A stretch of 64,000 bases of DNA from Amycolatopsis roodepoortensis (GCF_014873915.1 NZ_JADBEJ010000005.1:2356001-2420000); one strand, 5' to 3'. Counted from the stretch's first letter, positions 8,674 to 17,988 are shown. Notes: a model not told the origin generated them from the sequence alone. Translations and numbers: made by a program.

Positions 8674-9528
8674 TCAGACCTCGCTGACTTTGGCGCTGAG
8701 GAAGGCGATCTCGCGCCCACGGAGGCTCTCCGGGTCGGTGTCGATGTCGATCCGGGTGATCTTCCCGTCGCCGAAGCTGAACGTGAAGACGGCCTTCGCC
8801 TCGCCGCGATGCGACCAGACGGCCGACGGAACGCCGTCGACCAGTGCGAGCCGGGCCGCCTCGGCGCGTCCGGAGAAGAAGGCAGCCACCGCCTGGCCGC
8901 CGCGGACCTCGCCGACCACGGCGTCCGGGTCGAGCAGTTCGAGCAGGGCTTCGAAATCCCCGTTCCGGGCAGCGGCCAGGAAGGCGGCGATGACCTCCCG
9001 CTTCGGGGATCGCGCGGCGTCGGTCTCGTCGGAGGCGGTCCGCACCCGGCGCCGTGCCCGGCTCGCGAGCTGCCGGGACGCGGCCGGGGAACGGCCGAGG
9101 ACGGTGCCGATCTCACCGAACGACACGGCGAACACGTCGTGCAGCACGAACGCGAGCCGCTCGGCGGGGGTCAGCCTGTCCAGCACCACCATCAGCGCGA
9201 CCCCGACCGAGTCGGCCAGCAACGCCTCGTCCTCCGGGTCCTGCCGGCCGGTGACCGGCGCGGTGGGTTCGGGCGGCAACGCCCCGGCGGACTCCTCCCG
9301 CCTGGCGCGGCGGGATTCCAGCATGTTCAGGCACACCCTGGCGACGACCGTGGTCAGCCAGCCCGCCGGATTCTCGATCTCGCCGGTGTCCGCGCGGCTG
9401 ACCCGCAGCCACGCCTCCTGCACCGCGTCCTCGGCCTCCCCGGGCGAGCCGAGGATCCGGTAGGCCACCGCCCGCAAGCGGCTCTGGTGCTCGGCGAACC
9501 GCTCGCTCACCCAATCGTGCTCGGCCAT
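8674..9528 (-). CDS. ECF sigma factor, SigJ-type with C-terminal SnoaL-like domain
   Basis: A 284-residue extracytoplasmic-function sigma factor. Sigma region 2 spans about residues 10-75 (AYRILGSPGEAEDAVQEAWLRV) and region 4 about 110-165 (LTPAERLAFVLHDVFAVSFGEIGTVLGRSP). A C-terminal extension of about 110 residues (EVIAAFLAAARNGDFEALLELLDPDAV) has the SnoaL/NTF2-like pattern. In this sigma class the extension replaces a separate anti-sigma factor. A VOC gene lies on each side; the one at 9634 starts about 105 bp away divergently and is a plausible direct target. Confidence 0.86.
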   Translation of the reverse strand: MAEHDWVSERFAEHQSRLRAVAYRILGSPGEAEDAVQEAWLRVSRADTGEIENPAGWLTTVVARVCLNMLESRRARREESAGALPPEPTAPVTGRQDPEDEALLADSVGVALMVVLDRLTPAERLAFVLHDVFAVSFGEIGTVLGRSPAASRQLASRARRRVRTASDETDAARSPKREVIAAFLAAARNGDFEALLELLDPDAVVGEVRGGQAVAAFFSGRAEAARLALVDGVPSAVWSHRGEAKAVFTFSFGDGKITRIDIDTDPESLRGREIAFLSAKVSEV

Positions 9529-9633
9529 CTGTCACATTCCTCCGTCCGGGTCGGTCACATCGAATGACCGGCGAACCCGTCCCGATGTGACATCGCCGGT
9601 CCGACCACCCTTTCGAGTCCACGGGAGAACATC

Positions 9634-10047
9634 ATGAAAGCGCACGTCAGCTCGATCCTCCTCGGTGTCCAGGACCTGGCCCGGTCCAAGGCGTTCTACA
9701 CCGAGGGGCTCGGCTGGAAGATCAAGGACGACTACGGCGTCTCGGTGTTCTTCGAACCGGACGGCGGCACGTTGGTCGGCTTCTACGGCCGCGAGGGACT
9801 GGCCGGCCAGGTGGGCACGAGCGCCGAAGGCAGCGGGTTCAGCGGGCTGGTCCTCACCTACGTCGTCCGTAGCGAAGCCCGCGTCGACGAGGTCGTCGCG
9901 GAGGCGGAGAAGGCGGGCGCCACGATCCTGAAAGCCGCGGGCGCCCTGCCGTGGGGCGGGTACGGCGGCACCTTCGCGGACCTGGACGGCTACATCTGGA
10001 GCATCAGCTACAGCCCCAAGGGCGCGGATCAGCCGTACGCGGAGTGA
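9634..10047 (+). CDS. VOC-superfamily protein
   Basis: A 137-residue vicinal-oxygen-chelate protein (ILLGVQDLARSKAFYTEGLGW at the start, GGTFADLDGYIWSI at the end). The long Gly-rich loop FYGREGLAGQVGTSAEGSGF is typical of the PhnB/glyoxalase-like branch. The reaction is not predictable. It is divergent from the sigJ-type gene and ends at a shared hairpin terminator. Confidence 0.8.
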   Translation: MKAHVSSILLGVQDLARSKAFYTEGLGWKIKDDYGVSVFFEPDGGTLVGFYGREGLAGQVGTSAEGSGFSGLVLTYVVRSEARVDEVVAEAEKAGATILKAAGALPWGGYGGTFADLDGYIWSISYSPKGADQPYAE

Positions 10048-10050
10048 TCA

Positions 10051-10094
10051 CCGCTGTGAGCCTGGCCCCGCGCGAGGAGCCAGGCTCACAGCGG
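10051..10094. terminator. Bidirectional hairpin terminator between VOC gene and toxin gene
   Basis: A perfect 16-bp inverted repeat (10051-10066 and 10079-10094) with a 12-base loop. It lies exactly between two convergent genes and covers the last codons of the toxin gene, so it can end transcription from both sides. Confidence 0.75.
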
Positions 10095-11132
10095 CCGGAT
10101 GGCGTCCGCCTGCTCGAATCTCTCGCGGCGGTCGAGGATCGCGTTGGTGACGGCCTCCGGGGTCAACGCACCCGGGCCGTACTCGTGCGCGAGGTCGATC
10201 CCCAGTTGCACGGCCGCCTGGTCGGCGGGATCGGTGGGATGGCCGTCCTTCCAGTCGGCGGCGTTGGCGCCGGCGTGCAGGGTCCATTCGTCGATTCCCC
10301 CGAGGGTGCCGACGTACCCGTAGTGGATGTTCGACCAGACGTCGTACCGGATCTGTCCCTGCAGCCCCGGCAGCGGGGTGAACGTGTTGTCCCCCGTGGT
10401 CATGTCCAGGATCCGGCCCTTGTGGTCCCACTGGGCGCCGGTGTTCACGAGGTCGTACCACGCCTTGAGCGCCTCGGCCTTGTCGGCGATCGAAGTGAAG
10501 GGATTCACCTTGTCCTTCAAGAGATCCCGGATGTTCTGGAGCTCCGGCGACTGCCCGTTGCGCACCATCTCGTCGGTGATGAACGCGAGAATGGCGTCGT
10601 ATTCGGCGACCGGGTTCTCCGAAGCGTTCTGAGTGGTGACGCCGGAATCGAGGCCTTCGACCGCCGCGACGCCCGCGGTGAGCAGGTCCCGGACCGCGTT
10701 GGCCACGACGAGGACGAAATCGCGCCGTTCCTCTTCGTTCCGCATGTTCGCGTAGGGCTGCTCCCGGTCGTCGACCGTCGCGCGGATGGACTCCTTCACC
10801 TGCGCGACCAGCGACGCGAACCGGCTGACGTGGTCGAACAGCTGCTGACAGCTCGCCCTGACGTTGGTGGTCGTCCGTATCGTGCCCTCGACGCGCTGCG
10901 CGAACATCTCGCCGGCCTTGTCCCGCCACGCGTCCCGGATGTCGCCCGGCTCGACCCGCACCGGCGCGAACGCCAGTGAGGCGTCACGCCAGGCGACCGC
11001 GAGCGCCTGGACCTTGTCCTCGTCGGTGTCCGGCCAGGCCATCGCGGGCTCCCGGCTCCCCCGGACCGCTTCGATCTCGGCTCTGACGGCCGCCCACAAT
11101 CCGTGGGCGTTGTTCGGCGGCGGCACGACCAT
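10086..11132 (-). CDS. ESX-associated polymorphic toxin, Ntox44-like C-terminus
   Basis: A 348-residue protein. The N-terminal half (about 1-200) is helical and resembles the secretion domains of type VII substrates. The C-terminal 140 residues carry AEALKAWYDLVNTGAQWDH and YDVWSNIHYGYVGTLGG, which I recognise as the bacterial toxin 44 (Ntox44) nuclease-type signature. Such proteins are exported effectors used against competing bacteria. The small gene at 11139 begins 7 bp upstream on the same strand and is its probable co-secreted partner. No cognate immunity gene is apparent next to it, which is unusual for a polymorphic toxin. Confidence 0.75.
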   Translation of the reverse strand: MVVPPPNNAHGLWAAVRAEIEAVRGSREPAMAWPDTDEDKVQALAVAWRDASLAFAPVRVEPGDIRDAWRDKAGEMFAQRVEGTIRTTTNVRASCQQLFDHVSRFASLVAQVKESIRATVDDREQPYANMRNEEERRDFVLVVANAVRDLLTAGVAAVEGLDSGVTTQNASENPVAEYDAILAFITDEMVRNGQSPELQNIRDLLKDKVNPFTSIADKAEALKAWYDLVNTGAQWDHKGRILDMTTGDNTFTPLPGLQGQIRYDVWSNIHYGYVGTLGGIDEWTLHAGANAADWKDGHPTDPADQAAVQLGIDLAHEYGPGALTPEAVTNAILDRRERFEQADAIRPL

Positions 11133-11138
11133 CCGGGC

Positions 11139-11441
11139 CTACTTCCCGAGCCCGGCGGCGGCGTCCCGATCCGCCTGGGCATAGGTCGCCGCGGAGATCT
11201 TCGCTCCGTGGCCGTCGGCCTGCCACAGTGCCGGGAGCGGATCGGCGTGACTCAGCACCGAGACCTCCGACGGCCGGTATCCGCCGAGGAAAGCCGTGCC
11301 GAGCGGGTCGACGCCGATACCGGCCCGCTCGGATTCGATGGTCCGGCGGAACTTGCCCCACTCGCGTTCCATGTCGTCACCGATCGCGACGAGTTGTGCC
11401 CCGATCCGGTTCACCGTGGTGATATCCATGTCGACGGACAT
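11139..11441 (-). CDS. Small ESX/WXG100-like partner protein
   Basis: A 100-residue helical protein with a Trp-containing first helix (IGDDMEREWGKF), a central break with LGTAFLGGYRPS, and a second helix. That layout fits the small WXG100-type components that pair with larger type VII substrates, although a strict W-X-G is not present. It is 7 bp upstream of the toxin gene and surely co-transcribed. Function is inferred from fold and neighbour only. Confidence 0.6.
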   Translation of the reverse strand: MSVDMDITTVNRIGAQLVAIGDDMEREWGKFRRTIESERAGIGVDPLGTAFLGGYRPSEVSVLSHADPLPALWQADGHGAKISAATYAQADRDAAAGLGK

Positions 11442-11615
11442 CGGGCCTCCCTTCCCTTCGGGCGATTCTCCGGCCGCCCCGCGAGGGCCGGGCCGTCGTG
11501 GCCTGTACCGGCCAGACCGTGTCTTCGGCGTGTCAGTGCCGTGGCGGTCCGGTGTCAGGACGGTCGGCGATCGTTGCTTTCACAACGAGAGATCACCACC
11601 ACCAAGGAGTTCGAA

Positions 11616-12425
11616 ATGTCTGTCTTCCCCACGCCGCAGCCGATCACCGCCACGCTGACCATCGCCGGTGCCCGGGTGCGCGTCGCCGCGAGCGAACGCC
11701 CGGACACGGTGGTGCTGGTCGAGCCGATCGACGCCGCGAGCAAGTCCGACGTGAAGGTCGCCGCGAACACCAAGGTCGGCTTCGACGCCGGGAACCTGTC
11801 GATCGAGACCAAGAAGGCGGGCGGCAAGAACGGCTCGGTCGCGATCACCATCGAGGTGCCCACCGGTTCGCGGCTGGTCCTGAACACCGCCTGGTCGGAC
11901 GTGAACGCCGAAGGGCAGTTCGGCGACTGCGCGCTGGAAATGTCGTCGGGTCAGGTCCGGATCGAGCACGCCGCGGCGGTGCGAGGCAACCTCTCGGCCG
12001 GTGAGGTCGAGATCGGGCACGTCGCCGGGACCACGGACCTCGAAGGCGGCTCCGCCGGGGTGCGGATCGGCGAGGCCGGCGGTGTCGTCAAGTACTCGGG
12101 TGCGACCGGGAAGGTCTGGATCGGGCACGCCCGGTCCGACGTCGACCTTTCCGGTTCGAGCGGGAGCTTCGACATCGACCGCGCCGACGGCGACGTCGTC
12201 GCACAGGCCGCCAACTGCCCGATCCGCGTCGGACGGCTGTCGCGCGGTTCCGCCGAGCTGGCGAACGCGTCCGGCGGTATCGAGGTCGGCGTCGACGCGG
12301 ACGCCGCGTCGGTGGATGCCAAGAGCACCAAGGGATCCGTGCGCAACTCCGTCGCCGCCGGCGGGAGCGTCAAGGTCCACGCGCGCACGCGGCTCGACGA
12401 CATCGTGATCCACCGCGCCGCGTGA
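11616..12425 (+). CDS. DUF4097-type beta-strand repeat protein
   Basis: A 269-residue protein made of short beta strands with recurring Gly and 'VDLSGSSGSFDIDRADGDV' type repeats, the pattern of the DUF4097 (adhesin-like beta-helix) family. No signal peptide is seen, so it is probably cytosolic. AAGGAG precedes the ATG at 11616 with correct spacing. Its biochemical role is unknown in general; actinomycete homologues are often stress-induced. A perfect terminator hairpin follows 12 bp after the stop. Confidence 0.75.
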   Translation: MSVFPTPQPITATLTIAGARVRVAASERPDTVVLVEPIDAASKSDVKVAANTKVGFDAGNLSIETKKAGGKNGSVAITIEVPTGSRLVLNTAWSDVNAEGQFGDCALEMSSGQVRIEHAAAVRGNLSAGEVEIGHVAGTTDLEGGSAGVRIGEAGGVVKYSGATGKVWIGHARSDVDLSGSSGSFDIDRADGDVVAQAANCPIRVGRLSRGSAELANASGGIEVGVDADAASVDAKSTKGSVRNSVAAGGSVKVHARTRLDDIVIHRAA

Positions 12426-12437
12426 CCCCGGGGTCCG

Positions 12438-12473
12438 AGGTGGTCGCAATCAGTCGGCTGATTGCGACCACCT
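12438..12473 (+). terminator. Hairpin terminator after DUF4097 gene
   Basis: A perfect 16-bp stem (12438-12453 with 12458-12473) and TCGG tetraloop, starting 12 bp after the upstream stop codon. Confidence 0.75.
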
Positions 12474-12479
12474 TGCGCG

Positions 12480-12902
12480 TTGCTTTCGTTTGAAGTGGCC
12501 AGAGCAGGCTGACACCGGTGGGTGCTGGGGTTCGGAGCATCGAGTGTCTCGATTGCTGGATGCGGACGCCTTTGACTTCTCTTCGCACGTTTAAGGCGCT
12601 TCGCTACTTAAGACTTCCTTCGCTGTTGCCATTTTTCGGCGGGGATTCGACTCGCTTGCCTCGCGTTCTTCGATGGCGATGGCTCGATCCCGCACTTCAG
12701 CGCTTCGAGATTTCATCACTGACACGTCGTCTCGCCGGGCCTTGCCCTTAAGAACACTTCGCTCCCTTTGGGCTCTTCGTTCCCCTCAGTCGTTAACCCT
12801 CCTTCGCACCCCTTAAGAACGCTTCGCAGCCTATTTTCGCCAATTTTCCGTGTTGGGCCGTTTGAGCTAGCACAGGTGTTCGAATCGGAGTAGCTTGGTG
12901 TT
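12480..12902. repeat. Gene-free, T-rich stretch with four copies of a TTAAG-N-CTTCG element
   Basis: About 420 bp with no credible gene and visibly lower GC than its surroundings. A short element of the form TTAAG followed 3-5 bases later by CTTCGC occurs near 12590, 12607, 12747 and 12811; the last two agree over CCTTAAGAACRCTTCGC. The stretch directly precedes the DUF222-HNH gene, a family that is multicopy in actinomycetes, so these may be remains of an insertion target or of a mobile unit. Confidence 0.5.
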
Positions 12903-14159
12903 GTGGCCAGCGACGATGCACCCCAGGAGACGTCCACCGAGTGGTGGCGCGTCGATACCGCGACGCTGCATGCCCGCAAACAGGAACTCGAAATCCTGAA
13001 GCGACGGGCGGATGCGGAGCAGAATGCGATCCTGGCGGAAATCAATTCCCGTGGGGTGCGTGGGTGTAGTGGTCATTCGACGTTGGCGGCACTGATTTTC
13101 GAGGACTTCCTGGTGACCGACAAGGAAGCCAGTGCCCGCGCCGACCGCGTCCTCGCTCTACATCCCGGCCCCGCGATCGGCGGAGATCCCGAACCACCCT
13201 TGGCGCCGTTGACCGCCCAGGCCGCCGCCGAGGGCGCGATCGGCGGTAGCCAGATCGACGCGATCATCCGCACCCTGGCGCGCATCCCCTCCACCGTGCC
13301 CGAGGACGACGTTCGGGCCGGGGAGGCGATCCTTGTCGAGTTGGCGCGTCGGGCGGGACCGCGGCAGATCGCCCGCGCCGGACGCCGCCTGCTCGACGAA
13401 CTCGACCCCGACGGCAAAGAACCCCGCAACGAGGACCCGAAAGACACCCGCCCGGAGCTGCGGTTCGTCAAACACCGCGACGGCACCCTCGGGTTGAAAG
13501 GCACCCTCGACCTGGAAACCTACGCCCGCCTGAAATCCGACCTAGACCCCATGGCCAAGCCTCATAAGGCCATCGACGGAGTCCGGGACTCCCGCACCCA
13601 AGACGAACGCTATGGGGATGCCTTCACCGACTACGTGCGATTGAAGACCACCAGCCGCAACCTCCCCGGCCAAGCCGGCGAAGCCACCCACATCCTCATC
13701 ACCATGTCCTACGACGACCTCATCCGGGACATCGGCGAAGCACATTTGGATTTGGTCGGCCCGATCAGCGCCACCGACGCCCGCATCCTCGCCTGCGACG
13801 CCCGCGTCCGCCCCGGCGTCCTCGGCACCGCAGGCGAACCGCTGGACATCGGCCGATCGAAACGCACTGTGTCCCTCGCGCAGAAGTACGCGTTGACCCT
13901 CCGCGACGGCGGCTGCGCCTTCCCCGGCTGCGACATGCCCGTACCCCGCTGCACCGCCCATCACATCGTTTTCTGGCGCCACCACGGCGAAACAAAGATC
14001 GACAACCTCGTCCTGCTCTGCACCAAACACCACCGGCTCATCCACCACAGCGAATGGAAAGTCCAGATCGCCCAAGACGGACTCCCCGAATTCACCCCAC
14101 CCACCTACCTCGACCCCACCGGCACACCAAGACGCAACACCATGCACCTCAGAACATAG
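12903..14159 (+). CDS. DUF222/13E12-repeat HNH endonuclease-like protein
   Basis: A 418-residue protein starting at GTG. The N-terminal and middle parts are the helical DUF222 domain (TATLHARKQELEILKRRADAEQN onward). The C-terminus has an HNH nuclease site: CAFPGCDMPVPRC (two zinc-type Cys pairs), HHIVFWRHHGET (general-base His), NLVLLCTKHHRLIHH. This family is the multicopy '13E12 repeat' group of actinobacteria; its biological role is not settled. Codon use is slightly less biased than in neighbours and the gene is flanked by gene-poor DNA on both sides, which suggests acquisition. Confidence 0.85.
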   Translation: MASDDAPQETSTEWWRVDTATLHARKQELEILKRRADAEQNAILAEINSRGVRGCSGHSTLAALIFEDFLVTDKEASARADRVLALHPGPAIGGDPEPPLAPLTAQAAAEGAIGGSQIDAIIRTLARIPSTVPEDDVRAGEAILVELARRAGPRQIARAGRRLLDELDPDGKEPRNEDPKDTRPELRFVKHRDGTLGLKGTLDLETYARLKSDLDPMAKPHKAIDGVRDSRTQDERYGDAFTDYVRLKTTSRNLPGQAGEATHILITMSYDDLIRDIGEAHLDLVGPISATDARILACDARVRPGVLGTAGEPLDIGRSKRTVSLAQKYALTLRDGGCAFPGCDMPVPRCTAHHIVFWRHHGETKIDNLVLLCTKHHRLIHHSEWKVQIAQDGLPEFTPPTYLDPTGTPRRNTMHLRT

Positions 14160-14800
14160 GCCGACCCCTGCGAGAAATCGCCGAAGCTCGGCGACGAACT
14201 CACCTTGGAGGGCCTTGATGAAGCCGGCTTGGAATGGCTGCCTCAACGGCCGCGACGTAGGCGAATTACCCTCGGCCGATGGCCGACGGGTCCGTTTCGG
14301 CGCGCTTTTCCGTCCCTTCGGTGGGCACAGGAGACCGTGTCGGAGCCCAGCCCGTTCGCCGGCGATCCCGTGCACCGCAACACTCCCCTGATCGCCGAAC
14401 TGGACGAACAAGGCAACCACGATGCCGGACGCCTACCGAACCATGCTCGACGAAAACCAACCCGGATCACGAACCTTCGTTCAGCTGGGTGAGGCACCGC
14501 CCGATCCTCCTGCGGTTCACTGCAGCGCGGGCCGCGGAGGATTACGCACTCACGGATGGAAGCATTGGCGCCACGATTCTCCGGACGCTGGCCCATCTGA
14601 CGACCGTCATGGAGGTGTGCACGCGTACTTGCCTGAAAGGCGGAGTGAGCCTTGCCCAGCTCGGCCAGGTACGGAACCGACTACTTTCCCTTGAGAGCTA
14701 AGGCAAACGGTCTGTCGCCGTAGCAGCCGACTGTGTGGATATGTCGCGTTGGGCGACCCGAAATTCACACGGCCGCAACCGGTCGCCCCAGCCCCAAACC
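14160..14800. other. Gene-poor stretch after HNH gene
   Basis: About 640 bp without a gene I can support. Open frames exist on both strands (the longest readable one is 14279-14701, plus), but none has family resemblance, a convincing ribosome binding site or consistent third-position GC along its whole length. It may be decayed DNA linked to the HNH element. Confidence 0.5.
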
Positions 14801-15736
14801 TCAGCCCGCGAATCGATCCAGCGCCGCCAGCTTCCACGCTCGTTTCACGTCGCTCGAGTGATGTCCCGAGTCGTCGTCGATCAGCAACTCCGCGCCGGGC
14901 CAGGCTCGGGCGAGTTCCCAGGCCGTGTCCACCGGGCAGCTCAGGTCCCGCCGTCCGTGGATCAGCACGCCGGGAATGTCCCGCAAAAGACCGGCGTCGC
15001 GGATCAGCGCGCCGGGCTCCAGCCAGCCCGCGTGGGAGTAGTAGTGCGTGACGATACGGGCGAACGCGAGTTCCCACTCGCCGATCGGTCCATTGTGGAT
15101 TGTCGCGCCGGGCTCCAGTGACAGCACGGTGTCCTCCCAGACGAGCCAGGAGCGGGCGGCCTCGGTCCGCACCCGGATGTCGGGATCTTCCATGAGCCGC
15201 GCGTAGGCGGCGACGAGGTCGCCGGTGAGATCACCGCGGAAGCGGGCCCATTCTTCGGGGAAGAACCGACCGACACCGTGATACAGCCAGTCGATCTCCG
15301 ATGGCCGTGTCGTGCTGATGGAGCTGACGATGATCTCGGTGACCCGCTCCGGGAACCGTTCGGCGTAGGCGAGCGCGAGCGTCGTGCCCCACGAGCCTCC
15401 GGTGACGAGCCAGCGTTCGATCCCCAGATGCTTCCGCAGCCGCTCCATGTCGGCGACGAGATGATCCGTCGTGTTGTGCCGGAGGCCGGTCGCCGGGTCG
15501 CTCGCGTGCGGGGTGCTGCGGCCGCAGCCGCGCTGATCGAACAGCACCGCACGGTAGCGGGCCGGGTCGAACATCCGCCGCATGCCCGGCGTACAGCCCT
15601 GTCCGGGGCCGCCGTGCAGCATGACCGCCGGCTTCCCGGCTGGATTCCCGCAGGTCTCCCAGTAGACGAGATTGCCGTCACCTACATCGAGCAGCCCGCT
15701 GTCGTAGGGCTCGGCCGGTGGGTACAGATCGATCAT
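14801..15736 (-). CDS. pip: Proline iminopeptidase (alpha/beta hydrolase, S33)
   Basis: A 311-residue serine peptidase that removes N-terminal proline from peptides. Motifs: HGGPGQGCTPGMRR (oxyanion region, about 41-54), DQRGCGRSTPH (67-77) and GGSWGTTLAL with Ser115 as nucleophile. The catalytic Asp and His lie in the C-terminal part (GRRDLSCPVDTAW and DSGHHSSD). Length and motif order match the family. It stands alone and is divergent from the gene at 15870. Confidence 0.92.
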   Translation of the reverse strand: MIDLYPPAEPYDSGLLDVGDGNLVYWETCGNPAGKPAVMLHGGPGQGCTPGMRRMFDPARYRAVLFDQRGCGRSTPHASDPATGLRHNTTDHLVADMERLRKHLGIERWLVTGGSWGTTLALAYAERFPERVTEIIVSSISTTRPSEIDWLYHGVGRFFPEEWARFRGDLTGDLVAAYARLMEDPDIRVRTEAARSWLVWEDTVLSLEPGATIHNGPIGEWELAFARIVTHYYSHAGWLEPGALIRDAGLLRDIPGVLIHGRRDLSCPVDTAWELARAWPGAELLIDDDSGHHSSDVKRAWKLAALDRFAG

Positions 15737-15869
15737 GAACCAAGGCTAGACCGTCAGTGAGGCCACGAAACACTTTCGCCGCAACGAAGTTCAGCACACC
15801 GGCCCTTTCCTCGCCGCGTCCGAGAGGGCAGATTCAGTGTCACCGGCGAAAACCACGGAACGGGGAACC

Positions 15870-16949
15870 ATGTTCACCCTTGGTGTGGAAGAAGAGTTCG
15901 TCCTGCTCGACCCGGTGGACGGCTCGGTCGCGTTGCGGGCTCCCGAACTACTCGAAAGCCTCCCACCCGGGCCGGACGTCTCCGGTGAGCTGATGCGGTT
16001 CCAGATCGAGACCGCGACCGGCGTCTGCCGCGGCCTGGACGAGGTGCGCTCGGAACTGACGCGGCTGCGGCAGATCGTCGCGACGGCGGCGCGGGCCGAC
16101 GGGTGCCTGATGGCGGCGACGGGGATCCCGCCCGGCGGCCTGCGGGGAGACACGCTCACGCCCGAGCCCCGGTACCGGCGGATGGCGCAGGCGTTCCCGG
16201 ACCTGATCGGCGAGGCGGGGACATGCGCCTGTCATGTGCACGTCGGGCTGCCGTCGCGGGATCTGGGCGCACGGGTTCTCGCCGGGCTGCGGCCGTGGCT
16301 CGCGCCGTTGCTGGCGCTCAGTGTCAACTCCCCGGTCGAGAACGGCGCCGACTCCGGCTGGTCGAGCAGGCGCTTCCCGCTCTGGGACCGGTGGCCGACG
16401 GCCCGGCCACCCGACGAATGGTCCGGCGCGGCCGCGTACGACCGGAGCATCGGGGAGGCCGTGCGCCACGGCGCCGCCCTCGACGCGGCGGGGGTGTACT
16501 TCTACGCCCGCCTTTCCCCTCGATATCCCACTGTAGAGGTGCGGATCGCCGACGTCTGCCTGTCGGTCGACGACGCGGTGCTGCTCGCCGCGCTGGTGCG
16601 CGGGCTGGTCGCGACCTGCGCGGCGACGACGAGGCCGCCGCGCGCCCGCGGTACCCGGATCGGCGCGGCCTTGACGGCGGCCGCGCGCCGGGGACTGGAC
16701 GGGCCGGGCGTCGACGTCTTCACCGGCGGGGAGGCCGATCAGCGCGATCTGCTCGGTGAGCTCGTCGAATTCGTACGGCCGGCGCTCAGGGCGGCGGGTG
16801 ACGAGGAGGACGTCGAACGTGGGCTGGAGGCGCTGTTCGACCACGGCACCGGCGCGGCCCGGCAACGCCGGCTGCTCGCGGAAGCGGCCTCCACCGGCGA
16901 GTTCGCCGCGGAGCTCGCCCACGCCACGATGGCCGTCCCGGCCAGGTGA
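15870..16949 (+). CDS. Carboxylate-amine ligase, YbdK/GCS2 type
   Basis: A 359-residue member of the glutamate-cysteine ligase 2 superfamily. It begins TLGVEEEFVLLDP, the hallmark of the group, and has CHVHVGLP and RISPRYPTVEVRIAD-like segments (here ARLSPRYPTVEVRIAD) that build the ATP-grasp-like active site. Family members join a carboxylate to an amine with ATP; mycothiol-producing actinomycetes carry several paralogues with unknown substrates. ATG at 15870 is chosen because the family motif starts two residues later; a GTG at 15837 is possible. It ends 12 bp from the convergent response regulator. Confidence 0.82.
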   Translation: MFTLGVEEEFVLLDPVDGSVALRAPELLESLPPGPDVSGELMRFQIETATGVCRGLDEVRSELTRLRQIVATAARADGCLMAATGIPPGGLRGDTLTPEPRYRRMAQAFPDLIGEAGTCACHVHVGLPSRDLGARVLAGLRPWLAPLLALSVNSPVENGADSGWSSRRFPLWDRWPTARPPDEWSGAAAYDRSIGEAVRHGAALDAAGVYFYARLSPRYPTVEVRIADVCLSVDDAVLLAALVRGLVATCAATTRPPRARGTRIGAALTAAARRGLDGPGVDVFTGGEADQRDLLGELVEFVRPALRAAGDEEDVERGLEALFDHGTGAARQRRLLAEAASTGEFAAELAHATMAVPAR

Positions 16950-16961
16950 GCCGCCCCAGCG

Positions 16962-17576
16962 TCACAGCCAGCCGGACTCCCTGGCGATCCGCACCGCGTC
17001 GACCCGGTTGCGGGCGCTGAGCTTCGAAACGATCGTCGTCAGGTAGTTCCGCACGGTACCGGCGGACAGGAACAGCTCGGCGGCGATCTCGGTCGGGTCG
17101 GAGCCGACCGACGCCAGCCGGAGCACCTCGATCTCGCGGGTGGTGAGCGGGCAATCCTCGCTGTCCCAGGCGGCGAGCGCCAGATCGCCGTCGACGACGC
17201 GCCGTCCGGCGGCGACTCCGCGGACCGCGTTGGCGAGCCGGTCGGCGGGCGCGTCCTTGCGCAGGAAGCCGTTGACCTTCGCGGCCAGCGCCCGCCGCAG
17301 GGTGCCGGGGCTGCCGAGCGAGGTGAGGATCAGCGTGCGGACCCCGGGAAGCAGCTCGTGCAGCTCGGCGGCCGCGGTGAGGCCGTCCTTGCCCGGCAGG
17401 TCGATGTCGATGAGCGCGACGTCGGGGCGCGTGGACTGGGCGAGCGGGAGGATCTCGTCGCCGCTCGCGCATTCGGCGACGACCTCGATGTCGGCTTCCA
17501 AGCCGAGCAGCGCGACCAGTGCCCCCCGGACAATGTGCATGTCCTCGGCCACCAGGACCTTGATCATCGACCCCAT
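16962..17576 (-). CDS. NarL/DesR-type response regulator, paralogue 1
   Basis: A 204-residue two-domain regulator: receiver domain (acidic pair ED near residue 11, phospho-acceptor Asp57 in LIDIDLPGKDG, Lys in FLRKDAP) and C-terminal LuxR helix-turn-helix (CPLTTREIEVLRLA...SAGTVRNYLTTIVSKL). It is very similar along its whole length to the proteins encoded at 20244 and 25921, so the three arose by duplication. No kinase is adjacent; the only candidate partner in the window is the tandem kinase at 23575. It is divergent from the AraC gene at 17989. Confidence 0.88.
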   Translation of the reverse strand: MGSMIKVLVAEDMHIVRGALVALLGLEADIEVVAECASGDEILPLAQSTRPDVALIDIDLPGKDGLTAAAELHELLPGVRTLILTSLGSPGTLRRALAAKVNGFLRKDAPADRLANAVRGVAAGRRVVDGDLALAAWDSEDCPLTTREIEVLRLASVGSDPTEIAAELFLSAGTVRNYLTTIVSKLSARNRVDAVRIARESGWL

Positions 17577-17988
17577 CTGCCTTTCCGCCCGCGTCGCTCC
17601 CCCGAGCCGACGATACTATCCTCACACACCCGTTCCGCGAAATGGAAACCGGCCCTTGACCACCGAGGGGTGCGCGGTCAAGAGCCGGTTCTGTGTTGTC
17701 GCGGGAATACGTTCTTCGCACCACGCCAACACGGTCGGGGGGTTCCGACGTGAATGCGCTACCAGGAATTCTGCGGCCGCCCGGCGCCGGGATCCAGTGC
17801 GCGCACCATTGCCGGACCGTGGTTTTCGCATGCTCGGGCCGTGCGCCGGGCGACCGTGAAATTTTCACGTCGCCGCGCACATGATTCCATATCGGGCGAT
17901 GAATCCAGCACTTCAGGAGTAGCGGCGGCGAACAGTAGTGTCGGAAACCGCAAACATCCCAGAAATCCTCGAGCGAAAGGACGGCACA
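17577..17988. promoter_or_regulatory. Divergent intergenic region with hairpin at 17648-17689
   Basis: A 412-bp gap between the divergent response regulator and AraC genes. It holds a 14-bp inverted repeat with one mismatch (17648-17661 with 17676-17689, loop 14), which could be a regulator operator or an attenuator in the regulator's leader. No short gene with a ribosome binding site was found in it. Confidence 0.45.

Noticed and set aside
14279..14701. A 140-codon frame after the HNH gene
   Set aside because: No ribosome binding site or family match and uneven codon bias; left as possible relic DNA.
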